DNA of 64,000 nt, taken from NCBI RefSeq assembly GCF_004014855.1, contig NZ_CP034930.1, positions 558,001-622,000 of the forward strand. Reading direction: 5' to 3'. Numbering within the stretch: position 1 is the stretch's first letter; the number at the start of each line of letters is the position of its first letter. Below are positions 40,782 through 50,596 of this stretch, piece after piece. Under the pieces are notes generated by a model. The model saw only the letters and a list, made by a program, of their open reading frames with translations, was not told the DNA's origin and did no database searches. Position numbers and translations under genes: made by a program. The DNA is from Apibacter raozihei. GTDB lineage: Bacteria; Bacteroidota; Bacteroidia; Flavobacteriales; Weeksellaceae.

Positions 40782-42688
40782 GATTTTTTAATTATATTTA
40801 CTTTTGACTGGTCATGTTTAAGTATTGTATTTCTAAATTTGACATATTCATTAAATTTATCTTTATTATATCTTCCTTTATTAATGTATAGTTTCCTTGT
40901 TACTTTTAAAATATCGTTTTCCAGATGAAAATTTAAGCTATAAAACCCAAACTCTGATACTGCAAGTATATTTCCCGGTACTGTAGTGAAAGTATATCCC
41001 TGCGGAGGTGTAAAGGAATAAGAATGTTCATCCTTGTATCCAAAACTTATTTCCAATGGTAATTTTCTGTTATTGTCTTTTTGATAATTCGATTTTACGG
41101 GTTTAAACGGAACAGCGTCAAAATAAATCTCATTACCAATTATTTTAGCATAATTGTTTATTTCCAATTCCAATTCTGTAGTTAGTAAACCTTTATCTCT
41201 ATCATTATTTACCGTACAACGTTTATAATTTTTGATATTTAATTCAGAGAAAAAATCTTTATAATATTCCTGTAACTTTTGAGATTTTAAACTTGTAAAA
41301 AATAAATTATTAGAATATTGTAATCCTTTATAAATAATACTTCCATTTAAAGCAGCATTCCCATTTTTTTCTATATTGATTGAAAAGTTTATATTTTCAG
41401 TATTGTCAATTGAATTGTATTTTTTACTGTTGATTATTTTAGCTCCTTCTTCTGAGACAACTAATGCATTTCTATTTGCTGTTGAGCTGGTCAGATGATT
41501 AAATGCTAGGTTCTGTGAAGTATTTTCTAACCAAATGGTATCATTTTTTACAGGTATCGATAAAATTACATGATTACCTGCCATTTTAGGAAAATCTTTA
41601 TCAAAATTACGCTCCGAATCTCCTGAATAAATAATTGTATAATAAGCCTTAATTCCTATTTCATGTAAAATACTTTGCATATAATTTGTAAGTCCTTTAC
41701 AATCACCATAGCCTTTCATATATACTTCGGTAGCATTCATCGGTTGCCAGCCTCCGATTCCTATAGATACATTTACATAACGTGTACGATCCTGCATAAA
41801 TTGATAAAGTGCTTTAATTTTATCTTTATCACTGCTTTGATTATTGATTAAACCTCTTACTTCTTTTTTTACTTGTTCTGAAAGTTGTTGCCTTGGACGT
41901 AATAGATCGGAATACATCCATTTTCCAAATTCATCCCAACTTGAAAAACCTCCCTCTCTACCTGCTAAACTAAATTCTGAAAGAGAAAAAGATACTTTGG
42001 GTGTTAAAATATCTAAAGATGGTGCTAAGGACTCATGAGTAAATGAAGGTATATTATTTACAAAATATTTACAGCCGGTTTCTGTTTTTTCTTCATTAAT
42101 TTCATATAAATCAGAAGTATACTTTTTAAAACGTAGCGCTATACCCGATGTATTTAACACGGTATACGATGAGTTTTCAACGGAAACGTTGAAAGTTGAT
42201 AAGGGGACATAATCTTTTATAAAAACTGTGTTTGAGCTTTCTTTGGTTGTAGAAATTTCAACGGTATAAGGATAAGAGACAGGATAGTACTTGTAATATA
42301 AGTATCTATCATCTGTATATAAGCTATTCCCATCACTAGAACTTATATCCAGAAAATCAGACCGTTTTAAAGTTTTAATTTTTTTCCCGTCTTTGTCATA
42401 GATTATAATTTGTAGTTTCTTTATTTTAGTATGTGCATCGTAAGGAAAATATAGGTTTGAAAATTCATCTTTGCTTTTATTCAGAACTGTAACACTTATT
42501 TCTTCTGAAATCTCCATTTTCTTACGAGATAATATTTTTACTATAGTTTCATCATTTCTTATAACCGCAGAGGAAGTAAGCAAAAAATCTTTATTAATAT
42601 TGGAAACCGGAAATTTTTGTGAATATAAATAATACGGAATAGATAAAGTTATTATATATAAATATATAATTTTTATGGCTGTGTTCAT
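40778..42688 (-). CDS. DUF3857/transglutaminase-like protein
   Basis: 636 residues. N-terminal signal sequence (MNTAIKIIYLYIITLSIPYY), DUF3857 domain, then a transglutaminase-like core with KIKALYQFMQDRTRYVNVSI, the catalytic-Cys block MKGYGDCKGLTNYMQSIL, His in AGNHVILSIPV and Asp/Glu in WLENTSQN. Unlike its neighbour it keeps Cys and His. The role is unknown. Such pairs are common in Bacteroidota, and the proteins are periplasmic or surface-exposed. It is the first gene of a two-gene operon with a good promoter at 42709-42738. Confidence 0.8.
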   Translation of the reverse strand: MNTAIKIIYLYIITLSIPYYLYSQKFPVSNINKDFLLTSSAVIRNDETIVKILSRKKMEISEEISVTVLNKSKDEFSNLYFPYDAHTKIKKLQIIIYDKDGKKIKTLKRSDFLDISSSDGNSLYTDDRYLYYKYYPVSYPYTVEISTTKESSNTVFIKDYVPLSTFNVSVENSSYTVLNTSGIALRFKKYTSDLYEINEEKTETGCKYFVNNIPSFTHESLAPSLDILTPKVSFSLSEFSLAGREGGFSSWDEFGKWMYSDLLRPRQQLSEQVKKEVRGLINNQSSDKDKIKALYQFMQDRTRYVNVSIGIGGWQPMNATEVYMKGYGDCKGLTNYMQSILHEIGIKAYYTIIYSGDSERNFDKDFPKMAGNHVILSIPVKNDTIWLENTSQNLAFNHLTSSTANRNALVVSEEGAKIINSKKYNSIDNTENINFSINIEKNGNAALNGSIIYKGLQYSNNLFFTSLKSQKLQEYYKDFFSELNIKNYKRCTVNNDRDKGLLTTELELEINNYAKIIGNEIYFDAVPFKPVKSNYQKDNNRKLPLEISFGYKDEHSYSFTPPQGYTFTTVPGNILAVSEFGFYSLNFHLENDILKVTRKLYINKGRYNKDKFNEYVKFRNTILKHDQSKVNIIKKS

Positions 42689-42708
42689 ATGAAAGGCAGT
42701 TTTACTTA

Positions 42709-42738
42709 CAAAAATATGAATTTCTTTACATTAACAAA
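42709..42738 (-). promoter_or_regulatory. Promoter of the DUF3857 operon
   Basis: On the minus strand TTTG (42735-42738), 18 bases, then TATTTTTG (42709-42716), a full match to the Bacteroidota consensus. The ATG at 42688 follows 20 bases after the -7 box. Confidence 0.7.
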
Positions 42739-42798
42739 CTATGATTAATTTCTTACGTCAAACTATTGATAGATTCCCGCTATTTAAAAAATCATTCT

Positions 42799-42806
42799 TA
42801 TCTTTG
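42799..42806 (+). promoter_or_regulatory. -7 box upstream of pyrH
   Basis: TATCTTTG matches TAnnTTTG. It lies 151 bases before the pyrH ATG, implying a long 5' leader. No TTTG at the -33 distance. Confidence 0.4.
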
Positions 42807-42957
42807 CATACAGAAAATTTGTTAGTATAATACATATATTCTGTACATTTTTAAAATCTATTTTTATCTTCGGTTTTTAGATAAAACAAAGTCTTATGGA
42901 ATTATAAACACTAATTTTTTTCTGGATTTAAATAGATAATTATTCCTTTACAATATC

Positions 42958-43665
42958 ATGAAATACAAACGTATATTACTGAAACTAAGCGGAGAAGCTC
43001 TAATGGGTGAGCAACAATATGGAATTGATTCCAAAATTCTTCAAAATTATTCTCATCAAATTAAAGAAATATCCGAACTAGGTGTTGAAGTTGCTATCGT
43101 TATTGGCGGAGGTAACATATTTCGCGGAATGACCGGTGCAGCTACGGGCATTGACAGGGTTCAGGGAGATTATATGGGAATGCTGGCAACTGTTATCAAC
43201 GGGATGGCTTTACAAAGCGCTCTGGAATCAACAGGTGTTAAAACCCGACTTCAAACTTCCATACGAATGGAGCAGGTTGCAGAACCTTTCATTAAAAGAA
43301 AAGCGGAACGCCACTTGGAAAAAGGAAGAGTAGTCATTTTTGGAGCTGGAACCGGTAATCCTTATTTTACAACGGATACAGCAGCTACTTTAAAAGCTAT
43401 AGAAATTAATGCTGATGTTATTTTGAAAGGAACCCGTGTAGATGGTATTTATAACACTGATCCGGAGAAAGATGAAAATGCTGTGAAATTTAATAGTATA
43501 TCTTTTGAAGAAGTATATGAAAAAGGATTGAAAATTATGGATATGACAGCTTTTACTTTAAGTCAGGAAAATAAAATTCCAATCATTGTTTTCGATATGA
43601 ATAAAGATGGCAACCTGAAAAAAATTGTGGAAGGAAAAGAAGTAGGAACTTTAGTTACTATTTAA
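42958..43665 (+). CDS. pyrH: UMP kinase
   Basis: 235 residues. It phosphorylates UMP to UDP, an essential pyrimidine step; bacterial UMP kinase is a hexamer of the amino-acid-kinase fold. Motifs are [15 protein letters not shown] at the start, [11 protein letters not shown] (about 47-57), [16 protein letters not shown] (about 131-146) and [15 protein letters not shown] (about 160-174). The length is typical. frr follows 48 bases later, the common pyrH-frr order linking nucleotide synthesis to translation. Confidence 0.96.
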   Translation: MKYKRILLKLSGEALMGEQQYGIDSKILQNYSHQIKEISELGVEVAIVIGGGNIFRGMTGAATGIDRVQGDYMGMLATVINGMALQSALESTGVKTRLQTSIRMEQVAEPFIKRKAERHLEKGRVVIFGAGTGNPYFTTDTAATLKAIEINADVILKGTRVDGIYNTDPEKDENAVKFNSISFEEVYEKGLKIMDMTAFTLSQENKIPIIVFDMNKDGNLKKIVEGKEVGTLVTI

Positions 43666-43713
43666 CTAATTAATATTTTATATTTGCAGGGCGATCTTAT
43701 TTTTAAATAAATC

Positions 43714-44268
43714 ATGGAAGAATTACAGTTAATCATTGATACTACTCAAGAAAGCATGGATGCATCTATCAAGCATCTGGAAATTGCTTTCAACAAAATA
43801 CGTGCAGGAAGAGCAAACCCTGCCATGCTACAATCTATTTTAGTGGACTACTATGGGGCTCCTACTCCATTGTCTCAAGTGGCAAATATTTCTGTACCTG
43901 ACGGAATGACTTTAAGCATACAACCTTGGGAAAAATCTACATTAGGAGCTATTGAAAAAGCCATTTTTCAAGCCAATTTAGGTTTCACTCCTAATAATAA
44001 TGGGGAAACCATTATTATCACCATACCTCCGTTAACAGAGGAAAGAAGAAGAGATTTGGTTAAACAAGCTAAATCTGAATCTGAAAATTCCAAAATCGGT
44101 ATACGAAAAGCCAGACAGGAAGCCAATGCTGATATTAAAAAACTGGAAAATATTTCCGATGATCAAAAAAAGGACTCTGAAGAACAAATCCAGATTTTAA
44201 CCGATAAGTATGTGAAATTAACAGATGAATATCTGGTAAAAAAAGAAAAAGAAATAATGACGGTTTAA
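43714..44268 (+). CDS. frr: Ribosome recycling factor
   Basis: 184 residues, the family length. It splits the post-termination ribosome together with EF-G. Conserved blocks are KIRAGRANPAMLQSILVDYY (about 30-49), YGAPTPLSQVANISVPD, IRKARQEANADIKKLE near residue 130 and the C-terminal helix KYVKLTDEYLVKKEKEIM. It lies in an operon with pyrH and ends at a clear terminator. Confidence 0.96.
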   Translation: MEELQLIIDTTQESMDASIKHLEIAFNKIRAGRANPAMLQSILVDYYGAPTPLSQVANISVPDGMTLSIQPWEKSTLGAIEKAIFQANLGFTPNNNGETIIITIPPLTEERRRDLVKQAKSESENSKIGIRKARQEANADIKKLENISDDQKKDSEEQIQILTDKYVKLTDEYLVKKEKEIMTV

Positions 44269-44292
44269 TATTTTTTAAAAATTATTATCTTT

Positions 44293-44331
44293 AAAAAGCC
44301 GTTTATTTAGTAATCGGCTTTTTTATTTTTT
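44293..44331 (+). terminator. Terminator after frr
   Basis: AAAAAGCCG/CGGCTTTTT with a 13-base loop, followed by TTATTTTTTT. It separates frr from tyrA. Confidence 0.8.
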
Positions 44332-44353
44332 TAAATTAAATCATAACAAAAAA

Positions 44354-45208
44354 ATGTCAAAAAAAGTAACTATTATAGGATTAGGATTAATTGGAGGTTC
44401 CATAGCTCTGGATCTAAAAAAGTGCGGTTTTGCTCATCAGATTATTGGTGTGGATAAGTCTAAAAAACATGAACATGAAGCTATTGAGTTAGGTATTGCG
44501 GATAAAATATTACCCATGAAAGAGGCTATTGAAAATTCTGACCTGATAATTTTAGCTGCTCCGGTTGATGCCAGTCTTAAGCTACTTCCTAAGATTTTAG
44601 ATATTATCCCATCCAATGTGTATGTAATGGATGTTGGATCTACCAAGTCTTCTTTAATTGATGCGGTTAGAGATCACCCTAATCGTAAATCGTATGTTCC
44701 TTCCCATCCTATGGCTGGTACGGAATACAGCGGACCATCAGCAGCATTTCACAATCTTTTTAAAGATCGTGTTGCTATTATCTGTAACTCTGAAGAATCT
44801 CATCCTAAAGCAGTTAATCTAGTTTCTGAAGTTTATTTTCATCTGGGCTCCCGTTTAATTTTGATGGATTCTGAATCTCATGATGAACATGTAGGATACG
44901 TATCTCACCTATCTCATGCAATTTCTTATGCTTTAGCTGTAGCCGTTCTTGAAAAGGAAAAAGATGACGCAGCCATCTTCAACCTCGCAGCAGGAGGTTT
45001 TTCCTCAACTGTACGTTTGGCTAAAAGTTCCGTTGATATGTGGTTACCCATCTTTGAACAAAATTCTAAATATGTTCTTCCTATTCTGGATACCTATCTT
45101 CAGAAACTAAATCAATTCAGATCTTATCTGAAAAATGGAGAAACAGAAAAATTATCCGGTTTTATTAAGGAGGCTAATCGTATAAAATCGAAACTCGAAA
45201 AAAAATAG
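44354..45208 (+). CDS. tyrA: Prephenate dehydrogenase
   Basis: 284 residues. It oxidises prephenate (or arogenate) to the tyrosine precursor with NAD(P). The Rossmann motif VTIIGLGLIGGSIALDL lies at residues 5-21. The catalytic region has VMDVGSTKSSLIDAV, then SHPMAGTEYSGPSAA (about 116-130) and HDEHVGYVSHLSHAISYAL. There is no fused chorismate mutase or ACT domain, so it is the short monofunctional form. It converges on purE with only nine bases between. Confidence 0.93.
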   Translation: MSKKVTIIGLGLIGGSIALDLKKCGFAHQIIGVDKSKKHEHEAIELGIADKILPMKEAIENSDLIILAAPVDASLKLLPKILDIIPSNVYVMDVGSTKSSLIDAVRDHPNRKSYVPSHPMAGTEYSGPSAAFHNLFKDRVAIICNSEESHPKAVNLVSEVYFHLGSRLILMDSESHDEHVGYVSHLSHAISYALAVAVLEKEKDDAAIFNLAAGGFSSTVRLAKSSVDMWLPIFEQNSKYVLPILDTYLQKLNQFRSYLKNGETEKLSGFIKEANRIKSKLEKK

Positions 45209-45217
45209 ATATTTTAT

Positions 45218-45733
45218 TTAGTCATCGAAATCATTAGGATATCTTCTTTTCACTTTTTCAACAGCTTGCAAAACTTTAATTTCATTAATCTTTTGAAATT
45301 CCATTAGTTTTTTTGATATTTCATCGGAAAAAGGAGAGAGGATTCTTGCAGCTAATATTCCTGCATTTTTTGATGCATTTAATGCAACGGTTGCTACAGG
45401 AATACCATTAGGCATTTGAAGGATAGAGAGTATAGAATCCCATCCGTCTATGGAATTAGATGATTTAACAGGTACTCCTATAACGGGTAATGTTGTCTGC
45501 GAAGCTACCATGCCTGGTAAATGAGCGGCTCCTCCAGCGCCAGCAATGATAACCTTTAATCCTCTTTGATAAGCAGTTTTTGCATATTCTGCCATCCGGT
45601 CAGGAGTGCGATGTGCTGAAACGATAGTTAGTTCATAAGGAATTCCTAATTCTTTTAATATTTCAGTGGCGGGTTCCATAACCGGAAGATCACTATCACT
45701 TCCCATAATTATACCAACTATTGCTGTTTTCAT
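45218..45733 (-). CDS. purE: N5-carboxyaminoimidazole ribonucleotide mutase
   Basis: 171 residues, class I PurE. It converts N5-CAIR to CAIR in purine synthesis and works with PurK. Motifs are [12 protein letters not shown] (residues 8-19), [12 protein letters not shown] (about 36-47), [16 protein letters not shown] and [20 protein letters not shown]. Its ATG overlaps the purK stop by four bases (ATGA), so the two are translationally coupled. Confidence 0.96.
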   Translation of the reverse strand: MKTAIVGIIMGSDSDLPVMEPATEILKELGIPYELTIVSAHRTPDRMAEYAKTAYQRGLKVIIAGAGGAAHLPGMVASQTTLPVIGVPVKSSNSIDGWDSILSILQMPNGIPVATVALNASKNAGILAARILSPFSDEISKKLMEFQKINEIKVLQAVEKVKRRYPNDFDD

Positions 45734-46854
45734 TTTGAAATTACTTTAACATTAGACTTTATTTCCTGAATTTTATTTTCTATTTCATCTTTGGAGATTC
45801 CAACTACGGTAACATGTCCCATTTTCCTTCCGGGCTTTGTGATTTTTTTCCCATAAAGATGTATGTAAACTCCCGAAAGTTTAACAATTATATCTAAACC
45901 CTGATACAATACTTCTCCCTCGTATCCGGATTCCCCTATGAGATTAACCATTGCAGCATATTCCTTTGTAGCTATATCTCCTAAGGGTAAATTTGTCAAG
46001 ACTCTTAACATTTGATCATATTGTGAAGAATAATTAGCTTCAATGGTTTGATGACCACTATTATGTACCCGAGGAGCTATTTCATTAATAAGTATTTCGT
46101 TATTTTTAAGTAAAAATAATTCCACACAAAAAATCCCCGGAGTATGAAAAGCTTCCACTGCTTTCAAACTGATATCTTTTGCTTTGTGTGCTAAATCCTT
46201 ATCTAAATCTGCAGGAGAAAACAAATAATCTACCAAATTCAACTTTTGATCAAATACCATTTCGACAACATCAAAAACTTTTACTTCTCCATTAGCATTT
46301 TTAGAAACTATAACCGAAAGTTCTTTTGCTATATCAGCAACCTCTTCAATTACCGAAGGTTCATCCCACATTTTATTCATCTCTTCCTCATTTTTAATAA
46401 CCTGTACTCCTTTTCCATCATATCCTCCTACTCTAAGTTTTTGAACAAATGGATAAGAAATAGCAGATGAAGGTGTTAATTCATCCTTATTATCTATTAA
46501 AAAAAAGTTTGCCGTTGGTAAATGGTTTTCTTTATAAAAATTCTTTTGAAGTCCTTTATCTTTAATTATTTCCAAGCAATTAGGTCCGGGAATAACAATT
46601 TTCCCTTGTTTTTCCAGTTCCCGCAGAGCTTCTACATTTACATTTTCAATTTCAATGCTTACCACATCTTTATCTTTACCAAACTCAAGCACAGTATGAT
46701 AATCTTTAAAATCACCCTGTGTAAAATAATTTTTGAATATAGAGCAAGGTCCTGAAATATCAGGTTCCAGAAAAAAAATTTCATATGGATAGTTCATAGC
46801 ATTCTGCATAAACATCCTACCCAGCTGTCCGCCTCCAAGAATACCTATTTTCAT
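45730..46854 (-). CDS. purK: N5-carboxyaminoimidazole ribonucleotide synthase
   Basis: 374 residues from the ATG at 46852-46854 ([20 protein letters not shown]). A frame start at 46881 would add nine unrelated residues and lies inside the promoter's -7 box. ATP-grasp enzyme that uses ATP and bicarbonate to make N5-CAIR. Blocks are [56 protein letters not shown] and [10 protein letters not shown] near the active site. It is first in the purK-purE operon. Confidence 0.95.
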   Translation of the reverse strand: MKIGILGGGQLGRMFMQNAMNYPYEIFFLEPDISGPCSIFKNYFTQGDFKDYHTVLEFGKDKDVVSIEIENVNVEALRELEKQGKIVIPGPNCLEIIKDKGLQKNFYKENHLPTANFFLIDNKDELTPSSAISYPFVQKLRVGGYDGKGVQVIKNEEEMNKMWDEPSVIEEVADIAKELSVIVSKNANGEVKVFDVVEMVFDQKLNLVDYLFSPADLDKDLAHKAKDISLKAVEAFHTPGIFCVELFLLKNNEILINEIAPRVHNSGHQTIEANYSSQYDQMLRVLTNLPLGDIATKEYAAMVNLIGESGYEGEVLYQGLDIIVKLSGVYIHLYGKKITKPGRKMGHVTVVGISKDEIENKIQEIKSNVKVISK

Positions 46855-46878
46855 TTTATAAAGATTTATGTTGTCGTA

Positions 46879-46886
46879 CAAATATA
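46879..46886 (-). promoter_or_regulatory. -7 box of purK-purE
   Basis: TATATTTG on the minus strand fits TAnnTTTG, 24 bases before the ATG at 46854. It helps decide the purK start. The -33 region has no TTTG. Confidence 0.5.
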
Positions 46887-46970
46887 AAAATATAGACTCG
46901 ATATTAGGTAATAAAGGCTACAAAAGCTTACATCTTTAGAATAATTGAATTAGAGTATTACAATTTACAG

Positions 46971-47759
46971 TTATCTTGCATAAGTATGTATACTGGATTG
47001 CGCAGAGGGCAAATAGTTAACCCCTATCCAGGCTATCATAAGCAGCAGAAATGCAAAAGGAAGGAGAAAAAGTGCCGTTTTTAAGTATTTTTTTCTTAGC
47101 CTTATATGTATATAAATCAGATAAGCACATGCAGTAATAAAAGCCCAGGTTTCTTTAGGATCCCAAGACCAGTAGTGACCCCAGGCTTCTTTCGCCCAGA
47201 TTGCGCCTAAAAGCATTCCGAAGGTAAGAAATGCAAAACCTATATAAATAATATTATCAATAAATTCTACCAGTTTATAATTAATTGCCTGCTTTTTTAA
47301 AAGCATAAAAATTTGTACTAAAGCTGCAATCGTTGCTGCTCCTAGTGTTGCATATGAAAATATATAAATTGACACATGTGGGATAAACCAAAAACTTTGC
47401 AATGCAGGCATAAGATTTTTTGAATGGATTTCAGGTTTGAAATAATTTATAAGTACAAATAGGATTGCCATGAACATACTAAACCCTAAAAGCCATCGAT
47501 ATTTCCAATGTTTGTACGTAATATATCCGATAAATGACAAAAAGAAAGCATACCATAAACGAGTTTCACCCATGGTTCTCAGGGGAGGTCTTTCCAGTTC
47601 ATGCCATAATAGAGCTATAAAAATACCCAGTAGAATAACAGCTGACATCATACACATATCTGATAACCATTTAAACCTTGGGATATAAACCGAAACAGAA
47701 CCAGCTATTCCCAAAATACAGAACGGCAAAGCAAAAATTATAAAGCTATCCCAAATCAT
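46971..47759 (-). CDS. ccsA: Cytochrome c biogenesis protein CcsA
   Basis: 262 residues with about eight membrane helices. It is the haem-handling half of the System II (CcsBA) cytochrome c synthase, which attaches haem to CxxCH motifs outside the cytoplasm. The tryptophan-rich WWD signature is AKEAWGHYWSWDPKETWAF (about 188-206), with external histidines in ALLWHELERP and FIPHVSIYIFSY. Its start overlaps the ccsB end by 14 bases. It is the last gene of the nrfH-nrfA-ccsB-ccsA cluster, so its clients are probably the two nitrite reductase cytochromes. Confidence 0.88.
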   Translation of the reverse strand: MIWDSFIIFALPFCILGIAGSVSVYIPRFKWLSDMCMMSAVILLGIFIALLWHELERPPLRTMGETRLWYAFFLSFIGYITYKHWKYRWLLGFSMFMAILFVLINYFKPEIHSKNLMPALQSFWFIPHVSIYIFSYATLGAATIAALVQIFMLLKKQAINYKLVEFIDNIIYIGFAFLTFGMLLGAIWAKEAWGHYWSWDPKETWAFITACAYLIYIHIRLRKKYLKTALFLLPFAFLLLMIAWIGVNYLPSAQSSIHTYAR

Positions 47760-49026
47760 AATTACTATTTGTTTTATTTCCTTTCCACAACAAACTTATA
47801 CTACCCAACGCCAGAATTATCATCCCTATATATACGTAATTAACCCATGGATCATAGACTAATTCAAAACTACTATAATTTGAAACTTTACCTGCTTTTT
47901 CATCATATCCGTATTGGTAAATAGACCAGTCTCCTATTTTAATAGGTTTATTAACTTCCAACAAATATGAAATTTGTTCTGAAACCTTTTCTTTATTGTT
48001 TGGCTTTTTAGTAACAGTTATATCTGACAAAAACTTTTTGGGTTCCGGCTGGGTCATTACCAGGGTATGCAAGCTATCCAGTTGTAAAGTTTGATATATA
48101 ATATACGGACTTCCAGAGCTTATCCAGCCTTCTTTGGTAAATCCTGTTTTATTACTTTTAATTTTAACCAAGGCTGCAGGGCAAGATCCGGTCATTTTTC
48201 TTTCCTCAAAGTAATTGTCTTTCCGCATAGCATCGTGAATATATCGTTGTACAAGTACTTCATATTCTCCCATTATACTGGTTACACTATGTTTAGCTTC
48301 AATTTGAACATAGTCAGGATTTTCAACTGGAAGTGGTTTTCCTTTTTTATCTATAATTACGAGCTTAGGTTTATATTCCTCCATTACAAAATCGTTGAGA
48401 CGAATAGCCAATGGAAGTTCCAGACTTTCTCCATTTTTATTATACACACGCCATTCTGTTTCTCCCTTGTTTACATACATTTGAAATTTCTTTATATCAG
48501 CAGCTCCCAAACCTGCGAAAAACAATATCATCCACAGGCCAAAATGATTGAGGTAAAATGCATAATCCGACCATTTAAATTTTTTACTCCTTCTTATAAT
48601 AAGTGCCCCTAAAGAAATTAACGATAGACTATATACAATAGCAAATAACCAGGATGACGTCATACTATTAAATCCTAGTTTTATGATTAATTGAGAAAAT
48701 ATAGTTGCTTCATCGAGAGCAGATTGTGGGATAAGTCCCATGAATAAAGACAGTAACATAAAAAATCCAAGTACGGTAACCGAAAAAGGAATGCCTGATA
48801 TCCACTGATATATATAATTATTACTCCAAAAAGAAAAAAAACTTAAGCTAATGATAATAAACAATCCGCAATAAATATTTACCGGATAACTTAGTAATTC
48901 TAATGGAAATTCTCCGCATAAAACTTGTAAAACTATTCCCGTAAAACAGAGACCAGCTAAAAATAAAACGCTTTCCTTATATGCCCAAGGGAATTGCCAC
49001 AGCTTTTTTTTTCTTCTTTTTTTCAT
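47746..49026 (-). CDS. ccsB: Cytochrome c biogenesis protein CcsB (ResB-like)
   Basis: 426 residues. Basic N-terminus (MKKRRKKKLWQFPWAYKESV), four membrane helices in the first 180 residues, a long periplasmic domain (about 185-385) and a last helix (WVNYVYIGMIILALGSISLL). This is the ResB/CcsB layout. With CcsA it forms the haem lyase. It overlaps ccsA by 14 bases. A terminator-like hairpin lies between nrfA and ccsB, so ccsBA may be transcribed partly by read-through. Confidence 0.82.
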   Translation of the reverse strand: MKKRRKKKLWQFPWAYKESVLFLAGLCFTGIVLQVLCGEFPLELLSYPVNIYCGLFIIISLSFFSFWSNNYIYQWISGIPFSVTVLGFFMLLSLFMGLIPQSALDEATIFSQLIIKLGFNSMTSSWLFAIVYSLSLISLGALIIRRSKKFKWSDYAFYLNHFGLWMILFFAGLGAADIKKFQMYVNKGETEWRVYNKNGESLELPLAIRLNDFVMEEYKPKLVIIDKKGKPLPVENPDYVQIEAKHSVTSIMGEYEVLVQRYIHDAMRKDNYFEERKMTGSCPAALVKIKSNKTGFTKEGWISSGSPYIIYQTLQLDSLHTLVMTQPEPKKFLSDITVTKKPNNKEKVSEQISYLLEVNKPIKIGDWSIYQYGYDEKAGKVSNYSSFELVYDPWVNYVYIGMIILALGSISLLWKGNKTNSNYDLG

Positions 49027-49038
49027 TTACTATTGCTT

Positions 49039-49072
49039 AAAAAAAGCCCTTATTTTATTTTTAAATAAGGAC
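49039..49072 (-). terminator. Hairpin between nrfA and ccsB
   Basis: CCTTATTT (49048-49055) pairs with AAATAAGG (49063-49070), with a seven-base loop. On the minus strand it is followed by GGGCTTTTTTT. It may attenuate the transcript after nrfA. Confidence 0.65.
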
Positions 49073-49095
49073 TCTATTCAATTAAATAAATTATC

Positions 49096-50580
49096 TTATT
49101 TTGAAACTAATCTTTTTTTATCTCTGGCAGTTTTCACCCAGACTGGAACTACCGTCTCAATCCAATTCTTTTTCTTAGCCTCAAGTACTGGCATATCAAG
49201 ACCTATATACGATTGGGCTTTTGCTTTCGTCGATAAATCAGGCATAGGCACTTCCTCCTTTATTCCTATACTTGTTAAAACCCTCTGTATTTCTATCTGT
49301 GCAAGTAATGATTTATCTAAGCTGTGAGAAAGTATCCTTTGTGTTTCTACAGGTGCATGGAAAGATGCTCCGTGAGATGCAACTCCAAAATCCCATCGCC
49401 ATTGTGCCTGACGGATAAGTTTTAAAGAGGATTTCATTTGATTTTCTGTTGCTCCGTGCTCCCATGCATATTTAGCCATTACGTGTGCTTTAACAAGTTC
49501 TTTTTCAACCCTATCACGTGTTTCCAATATTTTATCCTGTCTGTCATAGACATATTGTTTTAAATTTGCTTCACTGTCTCTATGACAAGTCTGACAAGTA
49601 TTTGCTACATTTTGTAAAGGACTCATCAGGTGATGATCGGAAACTTTAATTGCTCCCTCAGTTTTGTAAGGCATATGGCAGTCGGCACAAGAAACTCCTT
49701 TCTGCCCATGAATACCCATGGATGCGATTTCGTAATCCGGATGTTGTGCTTTAATAATTGGTGCTTTACTAAGTGCATGAGTAAAATCTGAAAAATTAGA
49801 TTCATCGTAATACTCTTCCATAGCCTCCATAGACATTCCTTTGTCCCAAGGTAGTGTAAGATACTTTCCGTCTCCTTTGAAATAATACTCCACGTGACAT
49901 TGGGCACAAACTAAGGATCGCATTTCCTGAGTTGAAGCTTGTCTAATATCTTTGCCCTGACGCTGAAAAGCCTCAACGAGAGCAGGGCGTGTAATTACTA
50001 ATCCCATGGTCTTAGGGTCATGACAATCGGCACAACCTATAGGATTAACAATTTGATTTCCTAAAGCTCCCCATTTCGTTTTATAAAAATTTTCCACTCC
50101 CAATTCTTTCATCATTCTGGGAACATCGGGACTTTTACATGTCCAACAGGTAGCTGGCTGCGGTCCATCTTGTGGAGAAGAGGGAGTTCCTGTTCTTAAT
50201 GTATTCCTATTGTCTTCAATGGCGTACATATGCCCTCTCGGAGCTTTATAATCCTGAGAAAACAAGTACCCGGCCCATAGAACAACCATATTGGGACGAG
50301 AGGCTAAAATATCCTCCTCCTGATTACCCATGTGCTTACTTCTGAAATCCATTTTTGCAGTTTCCTTCCATGTTTCATATTCTCTCGGGTAGTTTTCTCC
50401 CCAAATCTCATTACGGGCTTCAATCCCATTAATGTCAACTTTTTTATTAGCATACAAAGTAGCTATTTCCGCTCTTCTTTGCGTGATGGAAGCAGCAAGT
50501 AATCCTAAACAGAATACTACTCCTAAAACTACTATAAACAATATCCAGCCCCAAACAGGTTTTCGCTTTCTCGTTGCCAT
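49096..50580 (-). CDS. nrfA: Cytochrome c nitrite reductase, catalytic subunit
   Basis: 494 residues. Periplasmic pentahaem enzyme that reduces nitrite to ammonium with six electrons. An uncleaved-looking N-terminal helix (about 10-31) is followed by the catalytic haem site C145-W-T-C148-K149, where Lys replaces His as in classical NrfA. Four CxxCH sites follow at C183/C186, C225/C228, C298/C301 and C329/C332. The length is typical. It lies 16 bases behind nrfH, which supplies electrons from quinol. Expression would suit low oxygen with nitrite; no Fnr-type site is convincing upstream. Confidence 0.96.
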   Translation of the reverse strand: MATRKRKPVWGWILFIVVLGVVFCLGLLAASITQRRAEIATLYANKKVDINGIEARNEIWGENYPREYETWKETAKMDFRSKHMGNQEEDILASRPNMVVLWAGYLFSQDYKAPRGHMYAIEDNRNTLRTGTPSSPQDGPQPATCWTCKSPDVPRMMKELGVENFYKTKWGALGNQIVNPIGCADCHDPKTMGLVITRPALVEAFQRQGKDIRQASTQEMRSLVCAQCHVEYYFKGDGKYLTLPWDKGMSMEAMEEYYDESNFSDFTHALSKAPIIKAQHPDYEIASMGIHGQKGVSCADCHMPYKTEGAIKVSDHHLMSPLQNVANTCQTCHRDSEANLKQYVYDRQDKILETRDRVEKELVKAHVMAKYAWEHGATENQMKSSLKLIRQAQWRWDFGVASHGASFHAPVETQRILSHSLDKSLLAQIEIQRVLTSIGIKEEVPMPDLSTKAKAQSYIGLDMPVLEAKKKNWIETVVPVWVKTARDKKRLVSK

Positions 50581-50596
50581 ATTTTCACTTTTAATC

